DNA from: Ilyobacter polytropus DSM 2926
Lineage (GTDB): Bacteria > Fusobacteriota > Fusobacteriia > Fusobacteriales > Fusobacteriaceae
Length of the DNA: 64,000 bases
Reading direction: 5' to 3'
Assembly (NCBI RefSeq): GCF_000165505.1
Contig: NC_014632.1
Span: 310,001-374,000, forward strand
The notes beneath the pieces were generated by a model. It ran no database searches, had not been told where the DNA came from, and saw nothing but the letters and a program-made list of their open reading frames with translations. Each line of letters starts with the position of its first letter. The first letter of the stretch is position 1. Below are positions 1 through 8,745 of the stretch, piece after piece. Made by a program: the position numbers and the translations under genes.

Positions 1-2
1 TA

Positions 3-1799
3 AAAAGAACCCAGGAATCATATGCCGGGAACCCTTATCTAGACAGAGACAACACCTTCTCTTTCAATATATTAGAGCCTGTTGTAGTGAAAGATGAAAT
101 TGTAGGAATAATTTTGGGTAAGATAAAAGTAATGAACATGTATGAACTTTTAGTAAAGCCTGTAAAGGCCGGTAAATTTGGTTATGCCATGGTGAAAGAC
201 AAAGATGGTTTGATTCTGATGCATCCTGTAAAAGAGCAGGTGGGATATGATGTTATAAAGTCTAGAATGCAAAAATATCCTGGATTAGATTATGATGATC
301 TGGAAAAACTTTTGGAAAAGCAGATGTCAGGTGTAGAGGGTTCTTATGTATATTACTCTTACTGGTGGCCTCAGGACAAACTGGAAAAAGTAAAAAAACT
401 AAACGCATTTTCACCGGCAAAAGTTTCCGAAGACTTTTGGATTGTAGCTGTTGTGATGTCCTATGACGAGATAAGCGAACCTATTATAAATTATCTTTTA
501 AGTAATATCGTAATTGCAATAGTAGTGATAATGATTTTTTCCTGGGTGATTTTTCTGAGTGTAAGAATGATAAAAAATAAAGAAGCTTATGAGATGGAAA
601 CCAGGTATTTGAAAGAAATAAATAAATCTACAGAAGAACTGAGGATAAAAGATGCTGAACTTCATCATAAGAGAAAACTTGAAACAATAGGGAGACTTAC
701 TGGAGGAATAGCTCACGAGTTCAACAATGTACTGACACCTATTATGGGGTATTCTGAAATGGTCTTAAGAAACTTGGATCCTGAACTTGACAGTTATGAC
801 TATGTAAAAACAATTCATAAATCCTCTAAAAGGGCTCAGGAAATAATAGACCAAATCAGGATGTTCAGCGGGGATAAAAATATAAAAATAAAATATGAAA
901 TTATTTCTATAAATAAAATTTTAGATGATGCAATCAGCTTTGCAGAGTCGGTATCTCCTTCGAATATAAAAGTCATAAAAAACATAGATAAAAATTGCGG
1001 AAATGTATATGCAAATGAAACACAGATTCATCAGGTAGTCTTGAATCTGTGTACAAATGCATTTAATGCAATGAAAGAAACAGATATCGGGAATCTAAAA
1101 ATAACTGCAAAAAATGTAAAGAATAAGAAGTTACATAATATGGAAGAAAACATAGTTGATAAAAAAGAATATGTGAAAATATCCTTTGAAGACAATGGTT
1201 GTGGAATGGACAGCGAAACCCAGGAGAAAATATTTGATCCGTTTTTCACCCAAAAGCTATCAAGAAAAAGCAGTGGTTTAGGACTTGCAATTGTACAGGG
1301 AATAATAACAAAGCATGGTGGGAGTATAGAGGTATATAGTGAAAAAGGGAAAGGAAGCAGATTTGATATTTATATTCCTATAGCACAGAACATAGAATCA
1401 GGTAAAGAACAGGTCTACGAAGATGAAATTTTAAGAGGTAATGAGAAGGTGCTTGTTGTCGATGACGATGAGTTTATTGCTGAGATGCTAGAAAAAGGTC
1501 TTGTAGACTTAGGATATAAGGCTGAGTCCATGACAGATGGGATAGAGATTTTAAAAAAGTTTGATTATATTAAAAATAATTTTAAAATTGTGATAACTGA
1601 CCTTACAATGCCGGAAATAAACGGAATACAGCTTGCGAAAAAAATAAAGGAAAATAATCCTGAGATAAAGGTAATTTTAATGACTGCTTATTCAGAAGAG
1701 CCATTAGAAGAATATATGCGGCTTGGAATAATAGACAGTTATCTAATAAAACCTGTTTCTGCTGCACAAATAAGCAGAAGTATAAGGGAATTGGTTTAA
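3..1799 (+). CDS. Hybrid sensor histidine kinase, 5' end cut by window edge
   Basis: Membrane kinase, probably sensing an organic acid. The frame is open from base 3, and the residues before the first possible start (GTG at 87) match the intact paralogue at 14635-16863, so the true start lies outside the window. Numbering from the GTG at 87: end of a dCache sensor (to about 130), membrane helix 133-158, H-box TGGIAHEFNN with His210, N-box near 316-328, G1 DNGCGM at 369-374, G2 SGLGLAIV at 396-403, then a receiver domain with Asp505 and Lys555. No output domain follows the receiver, so phosphate is probably passed to another protein. It lies 294 bases upstream of the citS-like gene in the same direction, which suggests, but does not prove, that it controls uptake of the same substrate. 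Confidence 0.93.
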   Translation, partial: KRTQESYAGNPYLDRDNTFSFNILEPVVVKDEIVGIILGKIKVMNMYELLVKPVKAGKFGYAMVKDKDGLILMHPVKEQVGYDVIKSRMQKYPGLDYDDLEKLLEKQMSGVEGSYVYYSYWWPQDKLEKVKKLNAFSPAKVSEDFWIVAVVMSYDEISEPIINYLLSNIVIAIVVIMIFSWVIFLSVRMIKNKEAYEMETRYLKEINKSTEELRIKDAELHHKRKLETIGRLTGGIAHEFNNVLTPIMGYSEMVLRNLDPELDSYDYVKTIHKSSKRAQEIIDQIRMFSGDKNIKIKYEIISINKILDDAISFAESVSPSNIKVIKNIDKNCGNVYANETQIHQVVLNLCTNAFNAMKETDIGNLKITAKNVKNKKLHNMEENIVDKKEYVKISFEDNGCGMDSETQEKIFDPFFTQKLSRKSSGLGLAIVQGIITKHGGSIEVYSEKGKGSRFDIYIPIAQNIESGKEQVYEDEILRGNEKVLVVDDDEFIAEMLEKGLVDLGYKAESMTDGIEILKKFDYIKNNFKIVITDLTMPEINGIQLAKKIKENNPEIKVILMTAYSEEPLEEYMRLGIIDSYLIKPVSAAQISRSIRELV

Positions 1800-1900
1800 A
1801 TTATAAAAATAAGAATTTTCTTATAAAGGGTATAAAACAATAAGTCTATAAATAGTTTACTGGAATAATGATAAAAAAAAGCACTGAAATATATCAAAAA

Positions 1901-1932
1901 AGAACCGAGATGTATTATCTCGGTTCTTTTTT
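1901..1932. terminator. Rho-independent terminator
   Basis: Arms AGAACCGAGA and TCTCGGTTCT around a 7-base loop, A-run before and T-run after, so it can work in both directions. It closes the sensor kinase transcript and separates it from citS. Confidence 0.9.
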
Positions 1933-1954
1933 AATTGAAAAATACCACATCTTA

Positions 1955-1990
1955 AAATATTTTAAAAAACTCAATGAAATATTTTAAAAA
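1955..1990. promoter_or_regulatory. Direct repeats upstream of citS
   Basis: The 14-mer AAATATTTTAAAAA occurs at 1955-1968 and again at 1977-1990, 22 bases apart (about two helical turns), 100-140 bases before the citS-like start. Tandem sites on one DNA face are typical of response-regulator binding, but the sequence is very AT-rich and may be chance. Confidence 0.3.
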
Positions 1991-2093
1991 GTAACCTTTA
2001 TACTGATTATAAGATCAGATGAAAGTGTTTGGAAATAACCTTTTGATGTTCGTAACGGAATAAAAAAATAAAAAATATAACAAGGAGGGAATC

Positions 2094-3407
2094 ATGTCAA
2101 CATTAGCATTTAGTTCGGAAAAAAAGAAATCCGGAATTAAGGTATTTGGTATGTCAATTCAATTATTCTTACTTCCACTGGTAGCGGTATTATTGGTTCA
2201 TTTTACAGATTCATTACCAAAGGGGCTTGCAGGAGCAGTTGTATTTTCAATGGTATTTGGAACTGTATTTGGAGAGATAGGAGACAGGTTACCGATTTTT
2301 AAGGAGTATATCGGTGGAGCACCAGTTCTTATTTTCTTGGCAGCAGCTTTCTTTGTACAGCAAGGGTGGTTTACTGACAGGGAGATAGCAGTTGTAACTG
2401 ACTTTATGAAGGATTCTAAGTTTTTAACATTATATATCATTGTTTTAATGACTGGATCAATTTTCGCAGTTAACAGAAAATTGTTATTAAAGTCCATTGT
2501 TGGTTATATACCTACTATCTTAGTAGGAGTAATCGGAGCTTCAATCATGGGTATTTTAGGAGGATTCATCTTTGGAATTACACCTAAAGAGATTATGATG
2601 TTATATGTACTACCTACAATGGGTGGAGGAAATGGAGCAGGAGCGGTGCCACTTTCTGAAATATATGAGGCGGCAACTGGGAACTCTAAAGAAACTTATT
2701 ACTCATACGCTATCGCAGTACTTACTATTGCAAACATCTGGGCAATCGTAGTAGCGGCAGTATTAAGCAGACTAGGTAAAAAGTACCCTCAATTTTCAGG
2801 AGAGGGAGAACTTGTAAGAGCTGGAAACCTTGAGTTAGAAGAGGATGAAAAAGTAGAAGTAACTCCTAGAGATATGGCTATCGGTCTACTAGTTGGACTT
2901 ACAGCTTACACCCTTGGTACTTTCTTAAACAAAAACGTAGCTATTCTTTCAGGAATACATACATACGCATTAACTGTATTATTGTTAGTTGCTTTCAATG
3001 GTCTTGGAATTATTCCTTTATCAATTAAACAAGGTGCTGGAAAGTTCCAGAGTTTCTTTTCTAAGCAACTTACTTGGGTACTTATGGTAGGGGTAGGAGT
3101 AGCATATACTGACCTTGGAGAAATTATAGCAGCAATCACTCCAGCAAATCTTATCATAGCATTGATGATCGTAATAGGAGCAACTGTAGGTGCAGGAGTA
3201 ATGGGTCACCTTGTAGGATTCTACGCTATCGAATCTTCTATCACAGCAGGACTGTGTATGGCAAATAGAGGAGGATCTGGAGATATAGAGGTACTAGGAG
3301 CTTCTAAGAGAATGAACCTTATCTCATATGCACAGATTTCATCTAGATTAGGTGGAGGAATAATACTAATCATAGCTTCTATTATATTCAAGATATTGGC
3401 TGGATAA
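2094..3407 (+). CDS. citS: 2-hydroxycarboxylate transporter (CitS family), probable Na+/citrate or malate symporter
   Basis: Inner-membrane 2HCT-family secondary transporter of 437 residues, close to the usual length of about 440. It has both family signature loops: MGGGNGAGAVPLSE at about 176-189 and RGGSGD at 392-397, with a late Arg (about 418, in SSRLGGG) at the place where CitS has its substrate-binding Arg. Hydrophobic segments fill almost the whole chain. The start ATG follows AAGGAGGG. It is a single-gene unit bounded by terminators at 1901 and 3412. With citrate lyase and oxaloacetate decarboxylase elsewhere in the window, Na+-coupled citrate uptake is the best guess, but family members for malate or citrate/lactate exchange cannot be told apart by eye. 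Confidence 0.85.
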   Translation: MSTLAFSSEKKKSGIKVFGMSIQLFLLPLVAVLLVHFTDSLPKGLAGAVVFSMVFGTVFGEIGDRLPIFKEYIGGAPVLIFLAAAFFVQQGWFTDREIAVVTDFMKDSKFLTLYIIVLMTGSIFAVNRKLLLKSIVGYIPTILVGVIGASIMGILGGFIFGITPKEIMMLYVLPTMGGGNGAGAVPLSEIYEAATGNSKETYYSYAIAVLTIANIWAIVVAAVLSRLGKKYPQFSGEGELVRAGNLELEEDEKVEVTPRDMAIGLLVGLTAYTLGTFLNKNVAILSGIHTYALTVLLLVAFNGLGIIPLSIKQGAGKFQSFFSKQLTWVLMVGVGVAYTDLGEIIAAITPANLIIALMIVIGATVGAGVMGHLVGFYAIESSITAGLCMANRGGSGDIEVLGASKRMNLISYAQISSRLGGGIILIIASIIFKILAG

Positions 3408-3411
3408 CAAT

Positions 3412-3440
3412 AAAAAAACCGGGATTATCCCGGTTTTTTT
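3412..3440. terminator. Rho-independent terminator after citS
   Basis: ACCGGGA and TCCCGGT arms with a short TTA loop, flanked by A7 and T7, 5 bases after the stop codon. Symmetric, so it may act on both strands. Confidence 0.92.
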
Positions 3441-3527
3441 ATTGGAAAAAATTTAACATTAGATTCAACAATTTCAAGTTGATATTGCTAGAATTAATAT
3501 CCAAATTAAAGTTGATGAAATACTTAT

Positions 3528-3592
3528 AAATCATAGATGATTCTTAGAATATTGGTTAGATCCAACTCTAAAAGGATTATCTATGATTTTTT
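3528..3592 (+). terminator. Long-loop hairpin between citS and the TetR gene
   Basis: AAATCATAGAT at 3528 pairs with ATCTATGATTT at 3579, followed by a short T-run. The loop is about 41 bases. Possibly a second terminator between the converging genes. Confidence 0.45.
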
Positions 3593-3625
3593 ATTGCAGT
3601 TATTTATAATAATCTGGATATTTTT

Positions 3626-4750
3626 TTACAGTGAGTCTTTTATTCCGTGACTCAAAAAGTAATTCATTTTCTTTAGGAAATTATCTTTATCATTTAGATT
3701 TTTTGTAAAGAAAAATTCGATACCCATGTAATGAGACAAACCTATCAAAAAAGCACTTATAATTCTTTTTTCTTCGAAAGTATAATGGGTTTTACTTAGG
3801 GTATGAATATAATATTCTTCTAGAGCTCTAAAATAATCTATTGATACATCATATTCTATAAATTCCAATTCTCTTAAAATCTGATATTTGTACGTAGATT
3901 TTTTGAAATATTCATGCATGAGGTATAGCAAAAATATGTGCTGATCTATAGGTGATAGATCATTCTGTGAATTATCTTTTAAAAAGAAAAGCAAAGTATT
4001 TTTTGTGTTGATGGCTATTTCTTTTAAAAATTCTTCTTTTGTTTTGTAGTAGTAATAAAAACTCCCTACCCCTGCTCCAACAGAATTAACTATATCATTT
4101 ATTTTTGTTTCGTAAACTCCCTTGCTGCCAAATAAAATTTCCCCTTCTTTTAAAAGTTGATGTCTTATATTTTCGCTGTTAAAAAGGACTCTTAAGTATA
4201 AATCTTTTTCCTTTAGATTATTAATATCTAGGTTGCCCTCCGAAAAAATTCCATTCATCAGCCTTTCTGCTAAAAACTTAGGATTATTTTCAATTCCTCT
4301 TAAAACAAAATTAACATTTATATATCTGATCCCAGACATAATAAAAAGATATTCGAATTCATCTAAATTTTTATTGAAAATAACATTTAATGCTTCCAAA
4401 TAAACTTCTCTAAGTCTTTGTTCAAACTCTGTGAATTTGTATTGACCCTCTCTGTAAACTCTTATTAATGGCAGTTGATCTTTTGTAAGTTTAAAGTTTA
4501 TTTCTATGAAACTTTCTAATCTATCTTGGACAGTGTTTCCAGTAATGTCATTGAAATAATTTTGAATTCTATTTGATGTTTCTTCAAGGAGATGTTTAAA
4601 AATTTCCTCTTTATTTTTAAAGTGCTTATAAAAAAGTCCATTTGACACTTTCCCTAATTTGCAAATTTTTGATACAGAAACATTTTCATATGTATTGTTT
4701 GAAAATAATTGTATTGATGATTCGATAAGTTTATCTCTACCCTTGGACAT
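3626..4750 (-). CDS. Double TetR-family regulator (two HTH domains in one chain)
   Basis: Predicted repressor of 374 residues, about twice the normal TetR length. An N-terminal TetR HTH covers about 4-50 (ISKI-type helix, then VSNGLFYKHFKNKEEIF). After a ligand-binding-like region a second HTH appears at about 197-245, with IVNSVGAGVGSFYYYYKTKEEF. Both halves keep the aromatic FY..F.[KT]K.E core, so this looks like two TetR units fused in one frame. It is divergent from the 3-hydroxybutyrate operon, whose start is 237 bases away, and probably controls it and itself, possibly in response to an acyl-CoA. Start ATG follows GGGAG on its strand. Confidence 0.85.
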   Translation of the reverse strand: MSKGRDKLIESSIQLFSNNTYENVSVSKICKLGKVSNGLFYKHFKNKEEIFKHLLEETSNRIQNYFNDITGNTVQDRLESFIEINFKLTKDQLPLIRVYREGQYKFTEFEQRLREVYLEALNVIFNKNLDEFEYLFIMSGIRYINVNFVLRGIENNPKFLAERLMNGIFSEGNLDINNLKEKDLYLRVLFNSENIRHQLLKEGEILFGSKGVYETKINDIVNSVGAGVGSFYYYYKTKEEFLKEIAINTKNTLLFFLKDNSQNDLSPIDQHIFLLYLMHEYFKKSTYKYQILRELEFIEYDVSIDYFRALEEYYIHTLSKTHYTFEEKRIISAFLIGLSHYMGIEFFFTKNLNDKDNFLKKMNYFLSHGIKDSL

Positions 4751-4787
4751 CTGCTTACTCCCTGTTTGATATATTTCTTTAGAAGTA

Positions 4788-4816
4788 ATTATACATTAGA
4801 TATAATTTTTTTCCAA
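4788..4816 (-). promoter_or_regulatory. Promoter of the TetR gene
   Basis: On the minus strand: TTGGAA (4816-4811), 17-base spacer, TATAAT (4793-4788), about 40 bases before the start codon. Confidence 0.6.
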
Positions 4817-4910
4817 CTTACATATTTTTTTCACAATACCTCAAACCTTTATTTCCGGCACTTTGAGTTGTTATAGTACGTTTTTCTTTGAAAAAGAACA
4901 TAAAAAAATA

Positions 4911-4939
4911 TTGACATATTTTAGTTTACAGTGTAATAA
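4911..4939 (+). promoter_or_regulatory. Promoter of the 3-hydroxybutyrate operon
   Basis: TTGACA at 4911-4916, 17-base spacer, TAATAA at 4934-4939. The predicted transcription start is about 40 bases before the CoA-transferase ATG. Confidence 0.75.
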
Positions 4940-4958
4940 TAATAACAGAATCGGTTCT
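4926..4958. promoter_or_regulatory. Possible TetR operators over the promoter
   Basis: The perfect 11-base palindrome TTACAGTGTAA (4926-4936) overlaps the -10 box. AGAATCGGTTCT (4947-4958), an imperfect inverted repeat, sits at the transcription start. Both are placed for repression by the divergent regulator, which is inference only. Confidence 0.4.
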
Positions 4959-4987
4959 CACTTTTTTAGATTATTTTAGGAGGATAT

Positions 4988-6562
4988 ATGAGTAGAGTGA
5001 AGTTTGTATCGGCCAATGAAGCAGTAGATTTGATAAAAGATGGATCTTGTGTGGCAAACGGCGGTTTTGTTGGGATAGGAGTAGCGGAAGAGGTCTTGGA
5101 AAGGCTAGAGAACAGGTATAGAAATACAGGGGGTCCAAGGGATCTAAGTCTGATATACACAGCTGGTCAGGGAGATGGTAAAACTAAAGGACTGAATCAC
5201 TTTGGACAAGAGGGTATGGTCAAAAAGGTTATAGGGGGACACTGGGGGTTAGCTCCTAGTCTTGGAAAACTTGCCAATGAGGAAAAATTACAGGGATATA
5301 ACCTTCCTCAAGGAGTAATCTCTCATATTTTTAGGGATTTAGCAGCTGGAAAACCCGGAACTTTAACTCATGTAGGGCTAGGAACATTTGTAGATCCTGA
5401 AATATCAGGTGGGAAAATAAACTTGTCTACAACTGAAGATGTAGTGGAAAAAATGAAAATAGGAAAAAAAGATTACTTGTTTTATAACATTGAAAAAATA
5501 GTTCCTAAAATTGACTACGCAATAATTCGAGGAAGCTCGGCAGATGAAAATGGAAATATCAGCATGGAGAAGGAAGCGTTAACTCTTGAAACTCTATCTA
5601 TAGCAATGGCTACAAGAAATACAGGAGGGAAGGTTATTGTTCAGGTAGAGAAAAAGGTTAAGTCAGGAAGTATAGACCCAAAATTAGTTAAAATACCAGG
5701 TATTTTAGTAGACTACGTTGTGGTTTCAGAGGTTCCTGCTGAAAATCACATGCAAACTTTTAGCGAAATTTTCAATGAGTCCTATGTAAATTCAGCAATA
5801 AGTATCTCAGAAGGAAGCTTGGATTTTCCTTTGAACGAAAGGAAGGTAATTGCTAGAAGGTGTGCAATGCTACTGAGTGAAGAAACCAGAATTTTAAATT
5901 ATGGAATAGGTATGCCAGAAGGTATTGCAGCAGTATTAAACGAAGAGGGAATGGAAAAAAACTTTATTCCCACAGTAGAGCCAGGGGCTATAGGGGGAAC
6001 TCCAGTGGGAGGCCTTAGTTTCGGAGCGGCAATAACACCAGAGGCAATAATAGATCAGTCGTATCAGTTTGACTATTATAATGGAGGAGGCTTAGATATG
6101 GCTTTTCTAGGTCTGGCTCAGTGTGATGAACACGGAAATATAAATGTATCTAAATTTGGACCTAAAATAGCAGGATGCGGTGGCTTCATAGACATCACCC
6201 AAAATGCGAAACAAGTGGTATTTTGTGGAACTTTTACTGCAGGCGGTTTAAAAGTAGAAGCTAAGAATGGAAAATTGGACATCACGAACGAAGGTAAGTT
6301 TTCTAAGTTTTTAAAAGATGTAGAACAGATAACTTTTAGTGGAGAATTGGCGAATAAACAAAATAAAAATATATTCTATGTAACTGAAAGAGCTGTTTTT
6401 AAACTGAAAAAAGAGGGACTAGAACTTATTGAAATAGCTCCTGGAGTTGATCTGGAAAAGGATATTCTTGAGAACATGGACTTTAAGCCAATGATATCTG
6501 ATGATCTTAAACTAATGGATGAGAGAATTTTTAAAGATGAATTGATGGGTTTAAATTTCTAA
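4988..6562 (+). CDS. Acyl-CoA:carboxylate CoA-transferase (Pct/YdiF type)
   Basis: Moves CoA from an acyl-CoA such as acetyl-CoA to a short carboxylate. As first gene of this operon it most likely activates 3-hydroxybutyrate (or crotonate/butyrate) while releasing acetate. The 524-residue chain is a fused alpha/beta class I transferase. The alpha half has GGFVGIG near 25-31; the beta half has TVEPGAIGG with the probable catalytic Glu331, and GGGLDMAFLGLAQ and CGGFIDI further on. ATG follows AGGAGG. The next gene starts 37 bases after the stop. Propionate CoA-transferase and YdiF have the same layout, so the exact acid is inferred from neighbours. Confidence 0.9.
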   Translation: MSRVKFVSANEAVDLIKDGSCVANGGFVGIGVAEEVLERLENRYRNTGGPRDLSLIYTAGQGDGKTKGLNHFGQEGMVKKVIGGHWGLAPSLGKLANEEKLQGYNLPQGVISHIFRDLAAGKPGTLTHVGLGTFVDPEISGGKINLSTTEDVVEKMKIGKKDYLFYNIEKIVPKIDYAIIRGSSADENGNISMEKEALTLETLSIAMATRNTGGKVIVQVEKKVKSGSIDPKLVKIPGILVDYVVVSEVPAENHMQTFSEIFNESYVNSAISISEGSLDFPLNERKVIARRCAMLLSEETRILNYGIGMPEGIAAVLNEEGMEKNFIPTVEPGAIGGTPVGGLSFGAAITPEAIIDQSYQFDYYNGGGLDMAFLGLAQCDEHGNINVSKFGPKIAGCGGFIDITQNAKQVVFCGTFTAGGLKVEAKNGKLDITNEGKFSKFLKDVEQITFSGELANKQNKNIFYVTERAVFKLKKEGLELIEIAPGVDLEKDILENMDFKPMISDDLKLMDERIFKDELMGLNF

Positions 6563-6599
6563 GTAATTATAATTAACTAAATGTTTGGAGGGAGAAATA

Positions 6600-7973
6600 A
6601 TGGGAATTGGAATTTTAGGAATAGTACTGTCACTGATACTTTTAATGTTTTTTGCTTATAGGGGAGTTTCGGTAATTATACTTGCACCATTACTAGCATG
6701 TTTGGCTGCCGTTCTTTCTGGTGATTTTCCGGCGATAGTTGCATATACGGAAGTCTTTATGAAGGGAGTCGGAGGCTTTGTAATCAAATATTTCCCTATT
6801 TTCTTGACGGGAGCAATATTTGGTAAACTTATGGGTGTATCGGGAGCATCAAAAACAATATCTCATTTCTTTGTTGATAAACTAGGAAAAGAGAGAGCAA
6901 TCCTAGCAGTTGTAATGGCAACAGCACTTTTAGTTTATGGGGGAGTATCGTTATTCGTAGTTGTTTTTGCTATATACCCAATTGGAGCTTCTTTATACAG
7001 AGAGGCTGGGATTCCAAAGAGACTACTTCCAGCAACAATAGCATTTGGAGCGTTTACTTTTGCAATGACAGCTCTACCAGGTACTCCGCAGTATATAAAT
7101 ACTATGCCTATACAGTATTTTAATACAAATATTTATGCGGCACCAGTCTTGGGTATTGTAGGGTCTTTGGTAATGGGGACTTTAGGTATCGCTTGGCTTA
7201 ATGGAAGAGCCAAAAAATTAATGGCTTCAGGTGAAGGTTACGGAGATCACGTGGAAAACTTTGTCAGCGATGACGACAACCTTCCAGGATTCGGACTTTC
7301 TATAATGCCTATATTTACAATCTTTGCCTTAAATTATTATTTTACAAATTTTTACTTTAAAAGTTACGGAGAACGTTATAGTGGAGCAATGGAAAAATTG
7401 GGATCCTCTGGAATCAACGGTATTTGGCCGGTAATCATATCTCTAGGCGCAGCAATTATAGTTTGTATGATACTTTTTAGACCTTACATTAAGGATATGA
7501 AAAAAGAGATGGCCGATGGAGCACTAGGATCTCTTTTACCGATAATGAATACAGGTTCTGAAGTAGGTTACGGAGCAGTTATAAAGTCTCTTGCGGCTTT
7601 CTTAATAATAAAGGACGGAATACTTTCGATTCCAGGTACACCTCTTATAAAGGTAGCAGCTTCCACAACAGCTCTTGCAGGTATGGTTGGATCATCTTCT
7701 GGTGGTACGGCGATAGCCCTGGGAGCACTTGGAGATACATTTATGAAGTTGGCAGCAGCAACAGGTGTAAATCCTGAGGCAATGCATAGGATAGCAATAA
7801 TGGCTGCAGGAGGACTAGATACTTTCCCTCATTGCGGAGCAGTTATAACTCTACTAGCAGTATGCGGACTAACTCACAAAGAATCATATAAGGATATTGC
7901 TGTATGTACTATGGTAATACCGTTAATTGCTACAACAGTCTGCATAGTACTTGCAGCAATGGGAATGAACTAG
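6600..7973 (+). CDS. GntP-family permease, probable 3-hydroxybutyrate/short-acid uptake
   Basis: Inner-membrane H+ symporter-type permease of 457 residues with hydrophobic segments throughout. Motifs fit the GntP family: GVSGASKTISHF, ATALLVYGGVSLFV, and MVGSSSGGTAIALGALG near the end. The ATG at 6600 is chosen because GGAGGGAG (6587-6594) stands just before it; an in-frame TTG at 6585 lies upstream of the ribosome site. Lying between a CoA-transferase and a short-chain dehydrogenase, it most likely imports 3-hydroxybutyrate or a related acid. GntP relatives carry gluconate and other hydroxy acids, so the substrate is an inference from context. Confidence 0.86.
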   Translation: MGIGILGIVLSLILLMFFAYRGVSVIILAPLLACLAAVLSGDFPAIVAYTEVFMKGVGGFVIKYFPIFLTGAIFGKLMGVSGASKTISHFFVDKLGKERAILAVVMATALLVYGGVSLFVVVFAIYPIGASLYREAGIPKRLLPATIAFGAFTFAMTALPGTPQYINTMPIQYFNTNIYAAPVLGIVGSLVMGTLGIAWLNGRAKKLMASGEGYGDHVENFVSDDDNLPGFGLSIMPIFTIFALNYYFTNFYFKSYGERYSGAMEKLGSSGINGIWPVIISLGAAIIVCMILFRPYIKDMKKEMADGALGSLLPIMNTGSEVGYGAVIKSLAAFLIIKDGILSIPGTPLIKVAASTTALAGMVGSSSGGTAIALGALGDTFMKLAAATGVNPEAMHRIAIMAAGGLDTFPHCGAVITLLAVCGLTHKESYKDIAVCTMVIPLIATTVCIVLAAMGMN

Positions 7974-8001
7974 TTTAATATTTTAATATAAGGAGTGAAT
8001 T

Positions 8002-8721
8002 ATGAGATTAGAAGAAAAAGTATGTATAGTAACTGGAGGAGCCAAGGGAATAGGAGCAGAAATGGCTCAGTTGTTTGCAAAGGAAGGGGCAAAGGTAATA
8101 GCTGCTGACATGTCTGATCTTGATTATTCTGTAGAGAATATAGAGGGATATAAATTGAACGTAGCTGATACTAATCAGTGTGAGGAATTGTTTAAATATG
8201 CATCTGAAAAATATGGGAGAATAGATGTACTTGTTAATAACGCAGGTATTACAAGAGATGGATTAACTCATAAAATAACAGACGACATGTGGAATATGGT
8301 AATCGATGTAAATCTCAAAGGAGTTTTTAATCTCACCAAGCATGTTGGTCCTTATATGATGAAACAAGGAAATGGATCAATAATAAATATTTCTTCTGTA
8401 GTCGGAGAATATGGGAATATAGGTCAGGCTAACTATGCAGCTACAAAAGCTGGAGTTATAGGACTTGCTAAAACATGGGCAAAGGAATTTGCCAGAAAGG
8501 GTGCCGCAGTAAGAGCTAATGCAATAGCACCGGGATATATTATGACAGACATATTAAAAACTGTACCTCAACCTCTTTTAGATGATTTTGCTAAACTTAC
8601 TATGCTTGGAAGATTAGGTCAACCAGAAGAAATTGCAAAAGCAGCACTTTTTCTAGCCAGTGATGACTCGAGTTATGTGACAGGACATGTGCTTAGCGTA
8701 AACGGAGGAATGAGACTGTAA
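8002..8721 (+). CDS. SDR-family (R)-3-hydroxybutyryl-CoA / 3-oxoacyl reductase-like dehydrogenase
   Basis: FabG/PhaB-like short-chain dehydrogenase, 239 residues. TGGAKGIG at 11-18 binds the cofactor, NNAG is at 79-82, and the catalytic set is Asn104, Ser132, Tyr145, Lys149 (YAATK). Asp36 ends the second strand (AADMSD), a position where acid residues favour NAD(H) over NADP(H). This fits an oxidative role: (R)-3-hydroxybutyryl-CoA to acetoacetyl-CoA, feeding the thiolase encoded 24 bases downstream. Action on free 3-hydroxybutyrate or as a fatty-acid FabG is possible, but the place between permease and thiolase argues for catabolism. Confidence 0.87.
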   Translation: MRLEEKVCIVTGGAKGIGAEMAQLFAKEGAKVIAADMSDLDYSVENIEGYKLNVADTNQCEELFKYASEKYGRIDVLVNNAGITRDGLTHKITDDMWNMVIDVNLKGVFNLTKHVGPYMMKQGNGSIINISSVVGEYGNIGQANYAATKAGVIGLAKTWAKEFARKGAAVRANAIAPGYIMTDILKTVPQPLLDDFAKLTMLGRLGQPEEIAKAALFLASDDSSYVTGHVLSVNGGMRL

Positions 8722-8745
8722 AATAATCTTAAAGGAGATTTTGAA

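Noticed and set aside
87-1799. GTG at 87 as true start of the first kinase
   Set aside because: The frame is open before it and the upstream residues match the intact paralogue, so the gene is cut by the window edge.
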